Assembly (NCBI GenBank): GCA_019752045.1
Contig: JAIEMP010000019.1
Span: 1-64,000, forward strand
Source of the DNA: Chitinophagaceae bacterium
GTDB lineage: Bacteria; Bacteroidota; Bacteroidia; Chitinophagales; Chitinophagaceae
DNA: 64,000 bases
Direction of reading: 5' to 3'
The notes below the pieces were generated by a model. The model did not search any database and was not told where the DNA came from. It was given only the letters and a program-made list of their open reading frames with translations. The translations under genes were made by a program, and so were the position numbers. Below, in pieces: positions 7,490 to 15,552 of this stretch (positions are counted from its first letter, which is position 1; every line of letters begins with the position of its first letter).

Positions 7490-8509
7490 TTACTTCACAC
7501 TCCCCGCATCTACATCTTTTATAAAATCAATTACGCCTGTCATAAACACTTGTTGATCGTCCCACATGGCTAAATGACTCCCGTTGGGGCAATAGAGATA
7601 ACGGCCGTTCTGCACCAATTTACTTTGTTCTTCCATTGCTGCCGGGTCCATCGTATCATGTTTAGCACCAATCATAAGTGTAGGTACTTTAATTTCTTTC
7701 AACCTGTTTTTAATATCCCATGTTGCCAATCTTCCTGCAATACCAAATTCAGATGGGCCCTGCATCATGGTATAGATCTCCCCATTTACATGTTTCATGG
7801 TACGGTTAAATCCATCGGGCCATTCTTCTAAACGGCACAAATGCTTTTTATAAAAATTCGGCAACAGCAATTCCATATAACGTGGATTTGCAAAATCTTT
7901 TTTTTCTTCAATGGCTCTTATTTCTGCAAGCACGGCCGGGTCCATTTGTTTTGATAATACTTCCTCCGCATACTTTCCGTACTCAGGTGCACTGGCTACC
8001 ATATTCGCAACAATCAATCCTTTGAGATGTTGCTGATACTTTAATGCATATTCCATGGCAAGTATGCCGCCCCATGAATTACCAAGTACATAAAAATTAC
8101 TGCTGTCTGCCCCAATCGCTTTACGCACCTGTTCTACTTCTTCTACAAAACGTGCAGTGGTCCATAAGCTGCTGTCTTTGGGCTGATCGCTGTAATAAGA
8201 ACCCAGCTGATCGTATTCATAAAACTCAAACCCTTCTTTCGGGAAAAAACTTTCAAAACATTCCATGTATTCATGTGTCATGGCAGGACCACCATGTAAT
8301 AACAGAATTTTTATGTGTGGATTGTTTCCGAAACGTTTGGTCCACACCTTAAATTCACCAACAGGAGTTTGAATGGGAATCATTTTTACACCGGCAGATT
8401 GTACACCGATATCGCCATAATTAAAATAATCAGCAACAGTTGGTGCTGTTGATTTTTCCTTGCAGGAAAAAATCAGGATGGCAGACAGTAAGAGAATAAT
8501 GTGTCGCAT
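7490..8509 (-). CDS. Proline iminopeptidase-like alpha/beta hydrolase, lipoprotein
   Basis: 339 residues. The N terminus is a lipoprotein signal (ILIFSC, Cys16), so the enzyme is probably anchored in the envelope. The hydrolase core shows LLHGGPAMTHEY (oxyanion region), the nucleophile elbow GNSWGG, the acid in GAKHDTMDP and the His in PNGSHLAMWDD. This is the S33 family (proline iminopeptidase/tricorn-interacting factor type), which removes N-terminal proline or short residues from peptides. The stop is only 7 bases from the convergent DciA-like gene. Substrate is inferred. Confidence 0.88.
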   Translation of the reverse strand: MRHIILLLSAILIFSCKEKSTAPTVADYFNYGDIGVQSAGVKMIPIQTPVGEFKVWTKRFGNNPHIKILLLHGGPAMTHEYMECFESFFPKEGFEFYEYDQLGSYYSDQPKDSSLWTTARFVEEVEQVRKAIGADSSNFYVLGNSWGGILAMEYALKYQQHLKGLIVANMVASAPEYGKYAEEVLSKQMDPAVLAEIRAIEEKKDFANPRYMELLLPNFYKKHLCRLEEWPDGFNRTMKHVNGEIYTMMQGPSEFGIAGRLATWDIKNRLKEIKVPTLMIGAKHDTMDPAAMEEQSKLVQNGRYLYCPNGSHLAMWDDQQVFMTGVIDFIKDVDAGSVK

Positions 8510-8535
8510 ATCGATTTGATTTATTGTTATCTTAA

Positions 8536-8615
8536 TTGTATCCGTCTGACGAGGACGTCCGAGGTGGCGTACTTCTCAACTACGCCAAGGCTTCGTTGAG
8601 CAGGCGTACTTCGTA
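8536..8615. repeat. GC-rich palindromic intergenic repeat
   Basis: In an AT-rich gap, ggcgtacttc occurs twice (8566-8575, 8603-8612) around ctcaac (8575-8580) and gttgag (8595-8600), with tacgcc (8581-8586) able to pair with ggcgta (8603-8608). This gives a compact mosaic of direct and inverted repeats that resembles the GC-rich tract at 5261-5293. Confidence 0.5.
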
Positions 8616-8634
8616 CATCTAACATCGTATATTA

Positions 8635-9684
8635 CTACCCCACTCTCACTCTTGGATCAACAACTGCATACAACAGATCGGCCAGCATATTCATCAGCAC
8701 AAAAATAAATGCACTTAATAACACACTGCCCATTACAACAGGATAATCCAGTTTCTCCAACGCATCAACTGTTATTTTACCAATGCCTTTCCAACCAAAA
8801 ATATACTCAACAAAAAAAGCACCTGCAAGCAGTTCTGCAAACCAGCCGGTAACAGCAGTGATCACAGGATTCAATGCATTACGCAATGCATGCTTCCAGA
8901 TCACGACTCTTCTGCTGAGTCCTTTTGCATAAGCCGTACGTACATAATCCTGATTCAACACATCCAGCATAGAACTTCTGGTGAGTTGTGTAATAATAGC
9001 TAAAGGACGAATGCCTAATGTAACAGCAGGTAACAATAAATTTTGCAGCGTGTAATATCGTTTGCCTGTTTCAATATCTATATCAAACCAACTTCCCGTC
9101 ATGTTTAAACCGGTGTAGGTATTCAAAACAAATCCAAACAGATATGCAATGAGGATGCCCATAAAAAAAGAAGGAGCCGATATGCCAATGATGCTGCTGA
9201 ACACAGCAGAAGTATCCATCCATGTATCTTTTTTTACTGCTGCCACCACACCCAGAAAAACGCCGATCAATGTAGCAATGATCATGGCTGCCACTGCCAG
9301 CATAATGGTACCGGGCAATGCTTCCATCAACAACTCTCCTACTTGTTTTTTGGTTTGATAGCTGCGCCGTAAGTATGGACGTTTGAAAGCGATTTTATTT
9401 TCACCGCCAAGAAAAAAACCTTTCAGTTGTTTCTTTTCAATTTCTGCTTTGCTGTGAAAACCAATGGGAGACACATCATTCACGTACAATAAAAACTGTT
9501 TCCATTTTGGTTGATCGAGATACAATTCTTTTTTGATGTTGGAGATGGTGGCACTGTCGCCGGTTTGTCCCATCACCAGCCGGGCTGGATCACCAAAGCC
9601 CTGGAACATCCAGAAGACAACGGTAACTACACCCATCAATACGAGCAAGCCATAAAAAAGTTTTCGAAGAAAATAATAATACAA
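8635..9684 (-). CDS. ABC transporter permease, DppB/OppB type
   Basis: 349 residues with six predicted membrane segments and the cytoplasmic EAA-type loop RTAYAKGLSRRVVIWKHAL that docks onto the ATPase. The family is binding-protein-dependent permeases for peptides or nickel (PF00528 with the TarPN-like N terminus FRKLFYG). About 50 residues (60-115) between the first helix and the core are longer than in E. coli DppB. No second permease, binding protein or ATPase is adjacent on this side. HicA ends 7 bases upstream, so the gene may share the hicBA message. Confidence 0.88.
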   Translation of the reverse strand: MYYYFLRKLFYGLLVLMGVVTVVFWMFQGFGDPARLVMGQTGDSATISNIKKELYLDQPKWKQFLLYVNDVSPIGFHSKAEIEKKQLKGFFLGGENKIAFKRPYLRRSYQTKKQVGELLMEALPGTIMLAVAAMIIATLIGVFLGVVAAVKKDTWMDTSAVFSSIIGISAPSFFMGILIAYLFGFVLNTYTGLNMTGSWFDIDIETGKRYYTLQNLLLPAVTLGIRPLAIITQLTRSSMLDVLNQDYVRTAYAKGLSRRVVIWKHALRNALNPVITAVTGWFAELLAGAFFVEYIFGWKGIGKITVDALEKLDYPVVMGSVLLSAFIFVLMNMLADLLYAVVDPRVRVG

Positions 9685-9691
9685 CTACAGG

Positions 9692-9934
9692 CTATTTAAA
9701 TAATTCTGTTATCAATTGATCTTTTGAAACATCGAAATGATTTGCAATTTCTGCCAGTATGGAGGAAAGTGTTCCGATCTTTAATTGGCTGTGATTGGGA
9801 ATAGTTATATGATGCTCCCCATTTCTTATTGTCGTTAATCGTATATGACTTCCGGATTGTCTTGTTACTTCATACCCATACACTTTCAGATACTTGATTA
9901 GATTCTGCCCACTGATGTCCCGTGGCAATTTCAT
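9692..9934 (-). CDS. hicA: HicA-type toxin (mRNA interferase)
   Basis: 80 residues. The fold is a small double-stranded-RNA-binding-like domain. Typical features are present: the opening KLPRDISGQNLIKYLKVYG, the catalytic His30 in RQSGSHIRLT, and HITIPNHSQLKIGTLSSIL. HicA degrades mRNA until it is bound by HicB. The start codon overlaps the stop of the upstream hicB by 4 bases, so antitoxin comes first, as in many hicBA pairs. The gene is intact. Confidence 0.9.
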   Translation of the reverse strand: MKLPRDISGQNLIKYLKVYGYEVTRQSGSHIRLTTIRNGEHHITIPNHSQLKIGTLSSILAEIANHFDVSKDQLITELFK

Positions 9935-10134
9935 GCGGCAATAATTTCTTCTTTCACAATGTGCAGGCGAATGATACGTTTCTTTTCGTCATCAAAATGA
10001 CAATGTACCGCATCCACTACTTCTATACGCAATTGCTCCATTGTATCTGCTTCACTAAAAATAGCAACTCCAAGGGCCTTGGCAGTATACCCGCCTTCGT
10101 GACTTTCTTCTACAAGGAAAATAACTTCTTCCAT
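9931..10134 (-). CDS. hicB: HicB-like antitoxin
   Basis: 67 residues: EEVIFLVEESHEGGYTAKAL followed by a helical middle and an RLHIVKEE strand, the short HicB-like fold that sits with HicA. In databases, similar short proteins are often mislabelled 2-oxoisovalerate dehydrogenase. No C-terminal DNA-binding (HTH or RHH) part is present, so it may need another route to repress its own promoter. It overlaps hicA by 4 bases and begins 20 bases after the BT_3928 gene ends. Confidence 0.85.
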   Translation of the reverse strand: MEEVIFLVEESHEGGYTAKALGVAIFSEADTMEQLRIEVVDAVHCHFDDEKKRIIRLHIVKEEIIAA

Positions 10135-10149
10135 TTTAATTGCTTTGTC

Positions 10150-10157
10150 TAAAGTTA
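10150..10157 (-). promoter_or_regulatory. Possible -7 element of hicBA (TAACTTTA)
   Basis: Read leftward, TAACTTTA matches TAnnTTTG except for the last base. It overlaps the stop codon of the upstream gene and lies 15 bases before hicB, so hicBA may have its own promoter. Confidence 0.35.
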
Positions 10158-11264
10158 ATCAATTTGATCAAAATTTGCTGCACTCCATTTATTTACAACA
10201 ACAGGCCCGTTCATTTTATATAAAACAGGAATGGCCCTTGCAGCAGTTTTTACTGCAGTAACATCGCAGGTAACCATTTCAAGCTGACTGATAATAACAT
10301 TGCCTCCAAAAAATTCCTTTGTTGCTTCAGGAACACTCGTTACAATAATTACTTTTTGTTTCACTGCCAGCGCAGCAATCTGTTTTACCCATGCATCTTT
10401 TTCGTTTAGTCCATCCGGGTTTTTAAGAAAGAGTAAATAATAAGTACCGGGCTGTTCAAGAATAGTAGAGCTGATATCTGCACCATCAACCGTTTTCAAA
10501 TCAAAGTCTTTAATCTTTGGCTCGTTATTTTTCCCTTTTGCAACAAGGGTTTGCTTACGGTCAACAAATTTCCAAGTGCTGTCGGGCAAATTGTTCATGG
10601 CAAATTCCTGTTGTTTACCCCCCTTCTCATATACAAACTTGTATTCAAATTTATCGGGCACTGCATCTGCAGGCATTTTCCGAAGCTCAATAATGTTATT
10701 TCCTTTTTTGAACGGCAGACAATCTACAACAGGCAAATATTTTAACGTGTACCATTGAAATGCAAAAGCAAAAATGATGGCTGTAAGAATAAAAAACGCA
10801 TTGATACTGTTTTTTGAAAACAGAGACCGGATGACCGCCCTGCTTCTGAAAATAATCCAGATCAAAACCAGTAACAGCAAATCTTTCAGAAAAGACTGGA
10901 ATGGTGTTAAAGGCAAACAATCACCAAAACATCCGCAGGATGCAAACTTTGCAGAGCCATCCGGGTTTTTAGCCAGCCATGCATATCCGGTTAAAAATGT
11001 AAAAAAGATAATGAGTAATAACAATAACCAGCTGAACAGTTTCATGCGCCAGCCAATGATTACTGCAACACCTGCAATAATTTCAAAAGCATTCATGAAT
11101 ACAGACAATGCCAATGTATAATCATGCAAACCCTGCACACCCCATGCTTCAAAAAATTCCTGCATTTTATAACTCAACCCTAACGGATCATTGGCTTTTA
11201 CCAAACCCGAAAAGATGAATAAGATACCAACGAACCAGCGGCAAATGGTGAGAAATAATTTCAT
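10155..11264 (-). CDS. BT_3928-family protein with MauE/DoxX membrane domain
   Basis: 369 residues. The N-terminal half is a MauE/DoxX-type membrane domain with four or five helices (residues 1-140; FVGILFIFSGLVKANDPLG is typical), including a Cys cluster ASCGCFGDC. The C-terminal half (residues 200-369) is soluble and looks thioredoxin-like in outline (GTYYLLFLKNPD, VIIVTSVPEA, AIPVLYKMNGPVVV) but lacks a CxxC pair. Such proteins probably handle thiols in the envelope; this is inference. It follows the DUF1599 gene by 116 bases, an order seen in Bacteroidetes genomes. Confidence 0.85.
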   Translation of the reverse strand: MKLFLTICRWFVGILFIFSGLVKANDPLGLSYKMQEFFEAWGVQGLHDYTLALSVFMNAFEIIAGVAVIIGWRMKLFSWLLLLLIIFFTFLTGYAWLAKNPDGSAKFASCGCFGDCLPLTPFQSFLKDLLLLVLIWIIFRSRAVIRSLFSKNSINAFFILTAIIFAFAFQWYTLKYLPVVDCLPFKKGNNIIELRKMPADAVPDKFEYKFVYEKGGKQQEFAMNNLPDSTWKFVDRKQTLVAKGKNNEPKIKDFDLKTVDGADISSTILEQPGTYYLLFLKNPDGLNEKDAWVKQIAALAVKQKVIIVTSVPEATKEFFGGNVIISQLEMVTCDVTAVKTAARAIPVLYKMNGPVVVNKWSAANFDQID

Positions 11265-11342
11265 AATTGTGAATGATGAATGGTCAATACTTCAATATCA
11301 AACGTCCCTCTTTTTTTGGCTATTGGGTTTTGGTTTTTCATT

Positions 11343-11384
11343 CTTGTTCCTTGTCTCTTGTGCCTTGTACCTTGTCTCTTCTAT
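11343..11384. repeat. Pyrimidine-rich low-complexity tract (cttgtctcttg type)
   Basis: Irregular repeats of ccttgtctcttg / ccttgtacc fill much of the gap between the BT_3928 start and the DUF1599 stop. It is similar in style to the 14-base repeat upstream of recF. Confidence 0.6.
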
Positions 11385-11929
11385 TCCTGGTGCACACCTT
11401 CTGCCAGCAAAATCAAACCAAAAGCTGCGTAGTTGATGATATCGTAATAGTTGGCATCAATCCCTTCGCTCACTAATGTTTTTCCATCGTTCACCAGTAT
11501 TTGCCGGATGCGTTGCAGTTTGGCAAGTGTAAGATCTACAAAACTTTCCTGACTCATTTCACGCCACGCTTCACCGTAATCATGATTCTTATCCAGCATC
11601 AGTAGCTGTGCCTGTGCAACTTTGGAATTGTAAAGATCAAGAACTTTATCAACTGCAAGTTCTTCTGCTTCTCCTTCTTTCAGCTCCAGCTGTATTAAAC
11701 CAATCACAGCATAGTTGAGAATGCCTTTAAATTCGGAGGCAATGGTATCGCCAATTTTTTGTTCCTGTTTTTCCTGAATGGTGCGGATGCGTTTGGCTTT
11801 AATATAAATCTGATCTACAATAGAAATGGTACGGTACACCCGCCATGAAGTGCCGTAATCAATGGTTTTTTTCTTAAAAATATCCCTGCAGTCTGCTATT
11901 GCTTTTGTATACTGATCGATCGTATTCAT
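11381..11929 (-). CDS. DUF1599 protein with two copies of its domain
   Basis: 182 residues (PF07659). Two related halves are visible: KKTIDYGTSWRVYRTISIVD with RIRTIQE near the N terminus, and KNHDYGEAWREMSQESFVD with RIRQILV in the second half. Each carries the DYG-x2-WR signature and a following INYA(V/A)(I/F)GLI helix. The family is of uncertain function; relatives in phages are associated with nucleotide modification. It is divergent from folP with only 57 bases between start codons, a Bacteroidota arrangement that hints at folate or nucleotide metabolism. Confidence 0.88.
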   Translation of the reverse strand: MNTIDQYTKAIADCRDIFKKKTIDYGTSWRVYRTISIVDQIYIKAKRIRTIQEKQEQKIGDTIASEFKGILNYAVIGLIQLELKEGEAEELAVDKVLDLYNSKVAQAQLLMLDKNHDYGEAWREMSQESFVDLTLAKLQRIRQILVNDGKTLVSEGIDANYYDIINYAAFGLILLAEGVHQE

Positions 11930-11986
11930 TACTTGTTCAGAATTGTTTCGTTAATTCGTGCCGGTAACGCACTCCTCAAAAATACA

Positions 11987-12817
11987 ATGTACACACTCAA
12001 CTGCAAAGGAAGATTATTGCTGATAGAAAAGCCTGTTGTAATGGGCATCCTCAATATTACACCCGATTCGTTTTACAGCGGCAGCCGTTTACAACAAATG
12101 AAAGAAATAGTGCAGAAAGCGGAGCAAATGATCGCCGATGGAGCAACTATTCTTGATATTGGCGGACAAAGTACAAGACCGGGCAGTGTGCGTTTAACTG
12201 CAGCAGAAGAACTGAACAGAGTGCTGCCGGTTATTCAGGAAATAAAACAACGTTTCCCGGATAGCTTTCTTTCCATTGATACGTATCATGCAGTTGTTGC
12301 CAAAGAAACTGTAACAGCCGGTGTTGATATGGTGAATGATATTAGTGCCGGCAACATGGATACACAGATGTTGTTAACAGTTGCTGCATTACAGGTTCCT
12401 TTTATTGCCATGCATATGCAGGGAACTCCCGAAACCATGCAGCATAATCCTCAGTATAAAGATGTAACACTTGAAGTGGTCGATTATTTTATACAAAAGA
12501 TTTCAGCTTGTAAAGCAGCAGGCATTAAAGACCTGATCATTGATCCGGGTTTTGGTTTTGGGAAAACCATTGCACATAATTTTCAATTACTGAAACAACT
12601 GGAAGCATTGCAAATGTTCCATGTACCGGTGCTTGCAGGCCTCAGTCGTAAATCAACCATCTGGAAAACTTTGCACATCACAACAGAAGAAGCATTAAAC
12701 GGAACCACCGTTTTAAATACCATTGCTATTACAAAAGGCGCTTCCATTTTACGGGTACATGATGTAAAGGAAGCGATGCAGGTAATTCAGTTGTATGAAG
12801 CCTGTTCTAAAGCATAA
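11987..12817 (+). CDS. folP: Dihydropteroate synthase
   Basis: 276 residues. The enzyme joins p-aminobenzoate to hydroxymethyl-dihydropterin diphosphate in folate synthesis and is the target of sulfonamides. Motifs: VMGILNITPDSFY, DIGGQSTRPGS, LSIDTYHAVVA, DMVNDISAG, MHMQGTPETMQ, DPGFGFGKT and GLSRKSTIW. The frame begins at 11933, but family members start near MYTLNCKGR, so ATG 11987 is preferred. A leftward terminator and a convergent gene follow. The divergent partner is the DUF1599 gene. Confidence 0.96.
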   Translation: MYTLNCKGRLLLIEKPVVMGILNITPDSFYSGSRLQQMKEIVQKAEQMIADGATILDIGGQSTRPGSVRLTAAEELNRVLPVIQEIKQRFPDSFLSIDTYHAVVAKETVTAGVDMVNDISAGNMDTQMLLTVAALQVPFIAMHMQGTPETMQHNPQYKDVTLEVVDYFIQKISACKAAGIKDLIIDPGFGFGKTIAHNFQLLKQLEALQMFHVPVLAGLSRKSTIWKTLHITTEEALNGTTVLNTIAITKGASILRVHDVKEAMQVIQLYEACSKA

Positions 12818-12848
12818 AAAAACCGGAGATAATTTCTTATCTCCGGTT
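12814..12848 (-). terminator. Terminator of the FKBP gene
   Basis: Stem accggagata (12822-12831) with tatctccggt (12838-12847), short loop; read leftward it is followed by a T-run. It also separates convergent folP, but the rightward side has no T-run. Confidence 0.85.
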
Positions 12849-12873
12849 CAGTATGATAAAGTTCGCTTAATAA

Positions 12874-13806
12874 TTATTGATTGTTCTGACCACCTGCTGC
12901 AGGAGCCTGAGGTGGCATTTGAGGCATTTGCTGTTTAGGTGCAGCAGTAATGTCCAGCATTTCAACTTCAAAAATCAGATTCTCGTAAGGCTTAATTGCC
13001 GGTGGATTTCCCTGCATACCATACGCCAGCATCGAAGGAACATACAATCTTGCCTTACCACCTTTTGCAAACTGCTTTACACCATCTTCAAAACCGGGAC
13101 TCATACCGGGCGAACCGATTACAAATTTCATAGGCTCTGCATGACCGAATGAAGTATCAATATTTGAATCAAACTTCTTGCCTTCAAAATTAGTTCCTGT
13201 GTACATAACCGAAACCTGCTTACCGCTGTCGGGCTTATTGCCGGTACCGGGGTTCAGAATTTCAACATATGTACCAAGTGCTGTTTTGGTTGCAGTAATA
13301 TTTTTTGATTTCAGGTAGGCTTCAATCGCTTTGAATTCACGCTCTTTTTGAGCCGTCATTTCATTATTGAATTCAGTTTGTGCAGCAGAGAGATCGGTTA
13401 ATACTTTGGTAATGCGGATGGCAATGGTAATCTTATCGCCTTTCTTTAAACCGGGAGGCATTTGTCCCATGTTCATCTTAGCAATTGAATCTGCACTTTG
13501 TACAATAACTGCACTGTCGCCTGCACGCATCAGAGGAATAATTTCTGAAAGATCATAAGGACGACCTGCACTGTCAACGGCTGAGAAGTAAGGAATCTTA
13601 CCATAATCGTTGTAAGTAACCGAGTCTTTTTGTTTAGCGATAACGTTTAATTTGATAAAGTTGCCCGGCTTCAGCTTTTCTCCTTTACCATCAGAAATGA
13701 TTTTGTACAGCAAACCGCTCTTTGCCTTTTTAAAAGAGCCGCCACCGCAAGATGCCAACACTACTACAGCAAGCATGGCAACAAAAATTGATTGAATTGT
13801 CTTCAT
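12874..13806 (-). CDS. FKBP-type peptidyl-prolyl isomerase, lipoprotein
   Basis: 310 residues. A lipoprotein signal ends at VVLASC. The C-terminal domain (residues 175-290) is a clear FKBP: GKQVSVMYTGTNFEGKKFDSN, FVIGSPGMSPGFEDGVK, ARLYVPSMLAYG and NLIFEVEMLDI. The N-terminal part (30-140) repeats the outline in degenerate form (FIKLNVIAKQKDSVTYN, ITIAIRITKVL), so the protein probably holds two FKBP-like domains with only the second likely active. A Pro/Gln/Met-rich tail follows. It would assist folding of envelope proteins. It starts 9 bases after the NrnA-like gene. Confidence 0.93.
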   Translation of the reverse strand: MKTIQSIFVAMLAVVVLASCGGGSFKKAKSGLLYKIISDGKGEKLKPGNFIKLNVIAKQKDSVTYNDYGKIPYFSAVDSAGRPYDLSEIIPLMRAGDSAVIVQSADSIAKMNMGQMPPGLKKGDKITIAIRITKVLTDLSAAQTEFNNEMTAQKEREFKAIEAYLKSKNITATKTALGTYVEILNPGTGNKPDSGKQVSVMYTGTNFEGKKFDSNIDTSFGHAEPMKFVIGSPGMSPGFEDGVKQFAKGGKARLYVPSMLAYGMQGNPPAIKPYENLIFEVEMLDITAAPKQQMPQMPPQAPAAGGQNNQ

Positions 13807-13815
13807 TGTTTGTTT

Positions 13816-14829
13816 TTAAAAAGTTTCTAACTCCGATTTATAATTTTGAATAACTGTTTTAAACAAGTTGATATTTGCCTCCAGGCTATCATCACTCTCC
13901 CCCCCTGCTGCATTAAAATGACCGCCGCCGTTAAAATGCCGGCGTGCAAAAGTATTGCAATCAAAGTCTCCTTTGCTACGGAAGCTCCATTTTCTTTTTT
14001 CGTCTCTGTCAATTAAAAGAGCCGCCAGCTTGATGCCCTGTATACCGAGCGGGTAATTTACGAGACCTTCAGTATCTCCGGTTTTTACCTGATACTTCAA
14101 CAAATCCTGTTTAGATACCCAGATAAAAGCAGTGTTAATTTCGTAATTCACTTCCATTCTGTTCAGCAGCACATGCCCGATAAACCGGAAACGGTTTTCC
14201 AAAAAATTATCATACACATTCTCATGAATGACTGTGTGCTCCAGTCCTCTCCGTTTAAAATCGGCCACCATTTCAAATACAGTAGCTGAAGCAGATGCAA
14301 AACGGAAACTGCCGGTATCGCCCATTACTCCTGCATAAAGACACTGCATCATTTCATTGCTGAACTTGTCTTTATGACCGCTCTCCACAATAAAATCGTA
14401 TACCATTTCGCAGGTTGAGCTTTTCGTTACATTACTCACACCGTAAGCAAATACCTCGGTTTGTGGTTCACGATGATGATCAATTAATATCCGTTGACCT
14501 TTTGCATTACCCAGCACTTCTGCCATTCGCTTTGTGCGGTTAAGTGCATTAAAATCAAGACAAAAGATAAAATCAGCTGCATTTAAAATGGCATTGCTTT
14601 TATCAATCGTGGTCTCGTAATTCAACACTTTTTCACAACCGGGCATCCAGTTTAAAAAGGCTGCCCAGTTGGTGGGTGAAATCACCTGTACTTCATGACC
14701 GAGCTGTATTAATAAATGGTATAAACCCAACGATGACCCCATCGCATCGGGGTCGGGTTTTTGATGCGTTGTAATCACCACCTTTGCAGGGGTGTTTAAT
14801 AAGGGATATAATTCGTTGATTGCTTGCAT
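13816..14829 (-). CDS. DHH-family phosphoesterase (NrnA-like oligoribonuclease/pAp phosphatase)
   Basis: 337 residues. DHH domain motifs are all present: THQKPDPDAMGSSLGL, FCLDFNALNRT, ILIDHHREP (the name-giving DHH) and GVMGDTGSF; the DHHA1 domain ends in HFNGGGHFNAAGG. NrnA-type enzymes finish RNA breakdown by degrading nanoRNAs and also remove phosphate from pAp. In some bacteria relatives act on cyclic dinucleotide products. It is the first gene of a two-gene leftward operon with the FKBP gene and has a consensus -7 element at 14841-14848. Confidence 0.93.
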   Translation of the reverse strand: MQAINELYPLLNTPAKVVITTHQKPDPDAMGSSLGLYHLLIQLGHEVQVISPTNWAAFLNWMPGCEKVLNYETTIDKSNAILNAADFIFCLDFNALNRTKRMAEVLGNAKGQRILIDHHREPQTEVFAYGVSNVTKSSTCEMVYDFIVESGHKDKFSNEMMQCLYAGVMGDTGSFRFASASATVFEMVADFKRRGLEHTVIHENVYDNFLENRFRFIGHVLLNRMEVNYEINTAFIWVSKQDLLKYQVKTGDTEGLVNYPLGIQGIKLAALLIDRDEKRKWSFRSKGDFDCNTFARRHFNGGGHFNAAGGESDDSLEANINLFKTVIQNYKSELETF

Positions 14830-14840
14830 ATGGGCGGCTG

Positions 14841-14848
14841 CAAATGTA
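14841..14848 (-). promoter_or_regulatory. -7 element of the NrnA-like gene (TACATTTG)
   Basis: Exact TAnnTTTG match read leftward, 11 bases between the element and the start codon. Confidence 0.6.
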
Positions 14849-14867
14849 GGGGAAAAGGAGGAGTTGC

Positions 14868-14966
14868 AGTTGAGGAATTGGAGATTGGTAATTGGGAGTT
14901 AGGGTTTAAACAATCGTCTTGCCTGCCAAATTCCAAATACCTAATTACTAATTACAAACTCCATCT
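14868..14966. repeat. Low-complexity inverted tract between divergent genes
   Basis: gaattggagattggtaatt-type words (14874-14902) face ctaattactaatt-type words (14939-14961), forming an imperfect AT-rich inverted arrangement between the divergent promoters of nrnA and ndk. Confidence 0.45.
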
Positions 14967-14981
14967 TCTCCGGCTCTTCCC

Positions 14982-14989
14982 TATCTTTG
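14982..14989 (+). promoter_or_regulatory. -7 element of ndk (TATCTTTG)
   Basis: Exact match to TAnnTTTG, 24 bases before the ndk start codon, in the context ctatctttgcgccgc. Confidence 0.65.
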
Positions 14990-15013
14990 CGCCGCAAAAC
15001 AATAAAGAATACA

Positions 15014-15430
15014 ATGAGCAATCGTACGTTTACAATGATCAAACCTGATGCAATGAAGAATGGGCATGCAGGAGCAATTTTAGACAAAATCATCAAAGCC
15101 GGTTTTCGTGTTGTGGCTTTAAAACAAACCAAACTTACTGCTGAAACAGCGGGTGCGTTTTATGCAGTTCACAAAGAGCGTCCTTTTTACGGAGAGCTGG
15201 TGGAGTTTATGAGCAGCGGAGTGATTATTGCAGCCATTCTTGAGAAAGAAAATGCAGTGGCCGGTTTCCGCACACTCATCGGAGCAACCGATCCTGCAAA
15301 AGCAGATGAAGGAACCATTCGCAAACTGTTTGCAACTTCTGTAGGCGAAAACGCAGTACATGGCAGCGACAGTGATGAAAATGCAAAAATAGAAGGCAGT
15401 TTCTTCTTCAGCGGTCTGGAACAATACTGA
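15014..15430 (+). CDS. ndk: Nucleoside diphosphate kinase
   Basis: 138 residues, standard length. The enzyme passes the gamma phosphate between nucleoside triphosphates and diphosphates through a phosphohistidine. The start [13 protein letters not shown] and the catalytic His in [13 protein letters not shown] are both clear. An upstream in-frame codon at 14987 lies within the -7 promoter element, so the start is ATG 15014. A strong terminator follows directly. It is transcribed alone. Confidence 0.97.
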   Translation: MSNRTFTMIKPDAMKNGHAGAILDKIIKAGFRVVALKQTKLTAETAGAFYAVHKERPFYGELVEFMSSGVIIAAILEKENAVAGFRTLIGATDPAKADEGTIRKLFATSVGENAVHGSDSDENAKIEGSFFFSGLEQY

Positions 15431-15450
15431 AACTGATAAAAAATAAGTGT

Positions 15451-15485
15451 TCCCCCTTAGTGTTGCAACTAAGGGGGATTTTTTT
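15451..15485 (+). terminator. Terminator of ndk
   Basis: Perfect stem cccccttagt (15452-15461) with actaaggggg (15468-15477), followed by attttttta. Confidence 0.92.
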
Positions 15486-15552
15486 ATGCAGAATTACTCT
15501 ATTATCTGTGTGTTTTTTATTATTGTTGTACCATACCAAAATACACTGCAAT

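Noticed and set aside
15460..15552. Longer start of the first DUF3857 protein
   Set aside because: It would begin inside the ndk terminator and precede the signal peptide.
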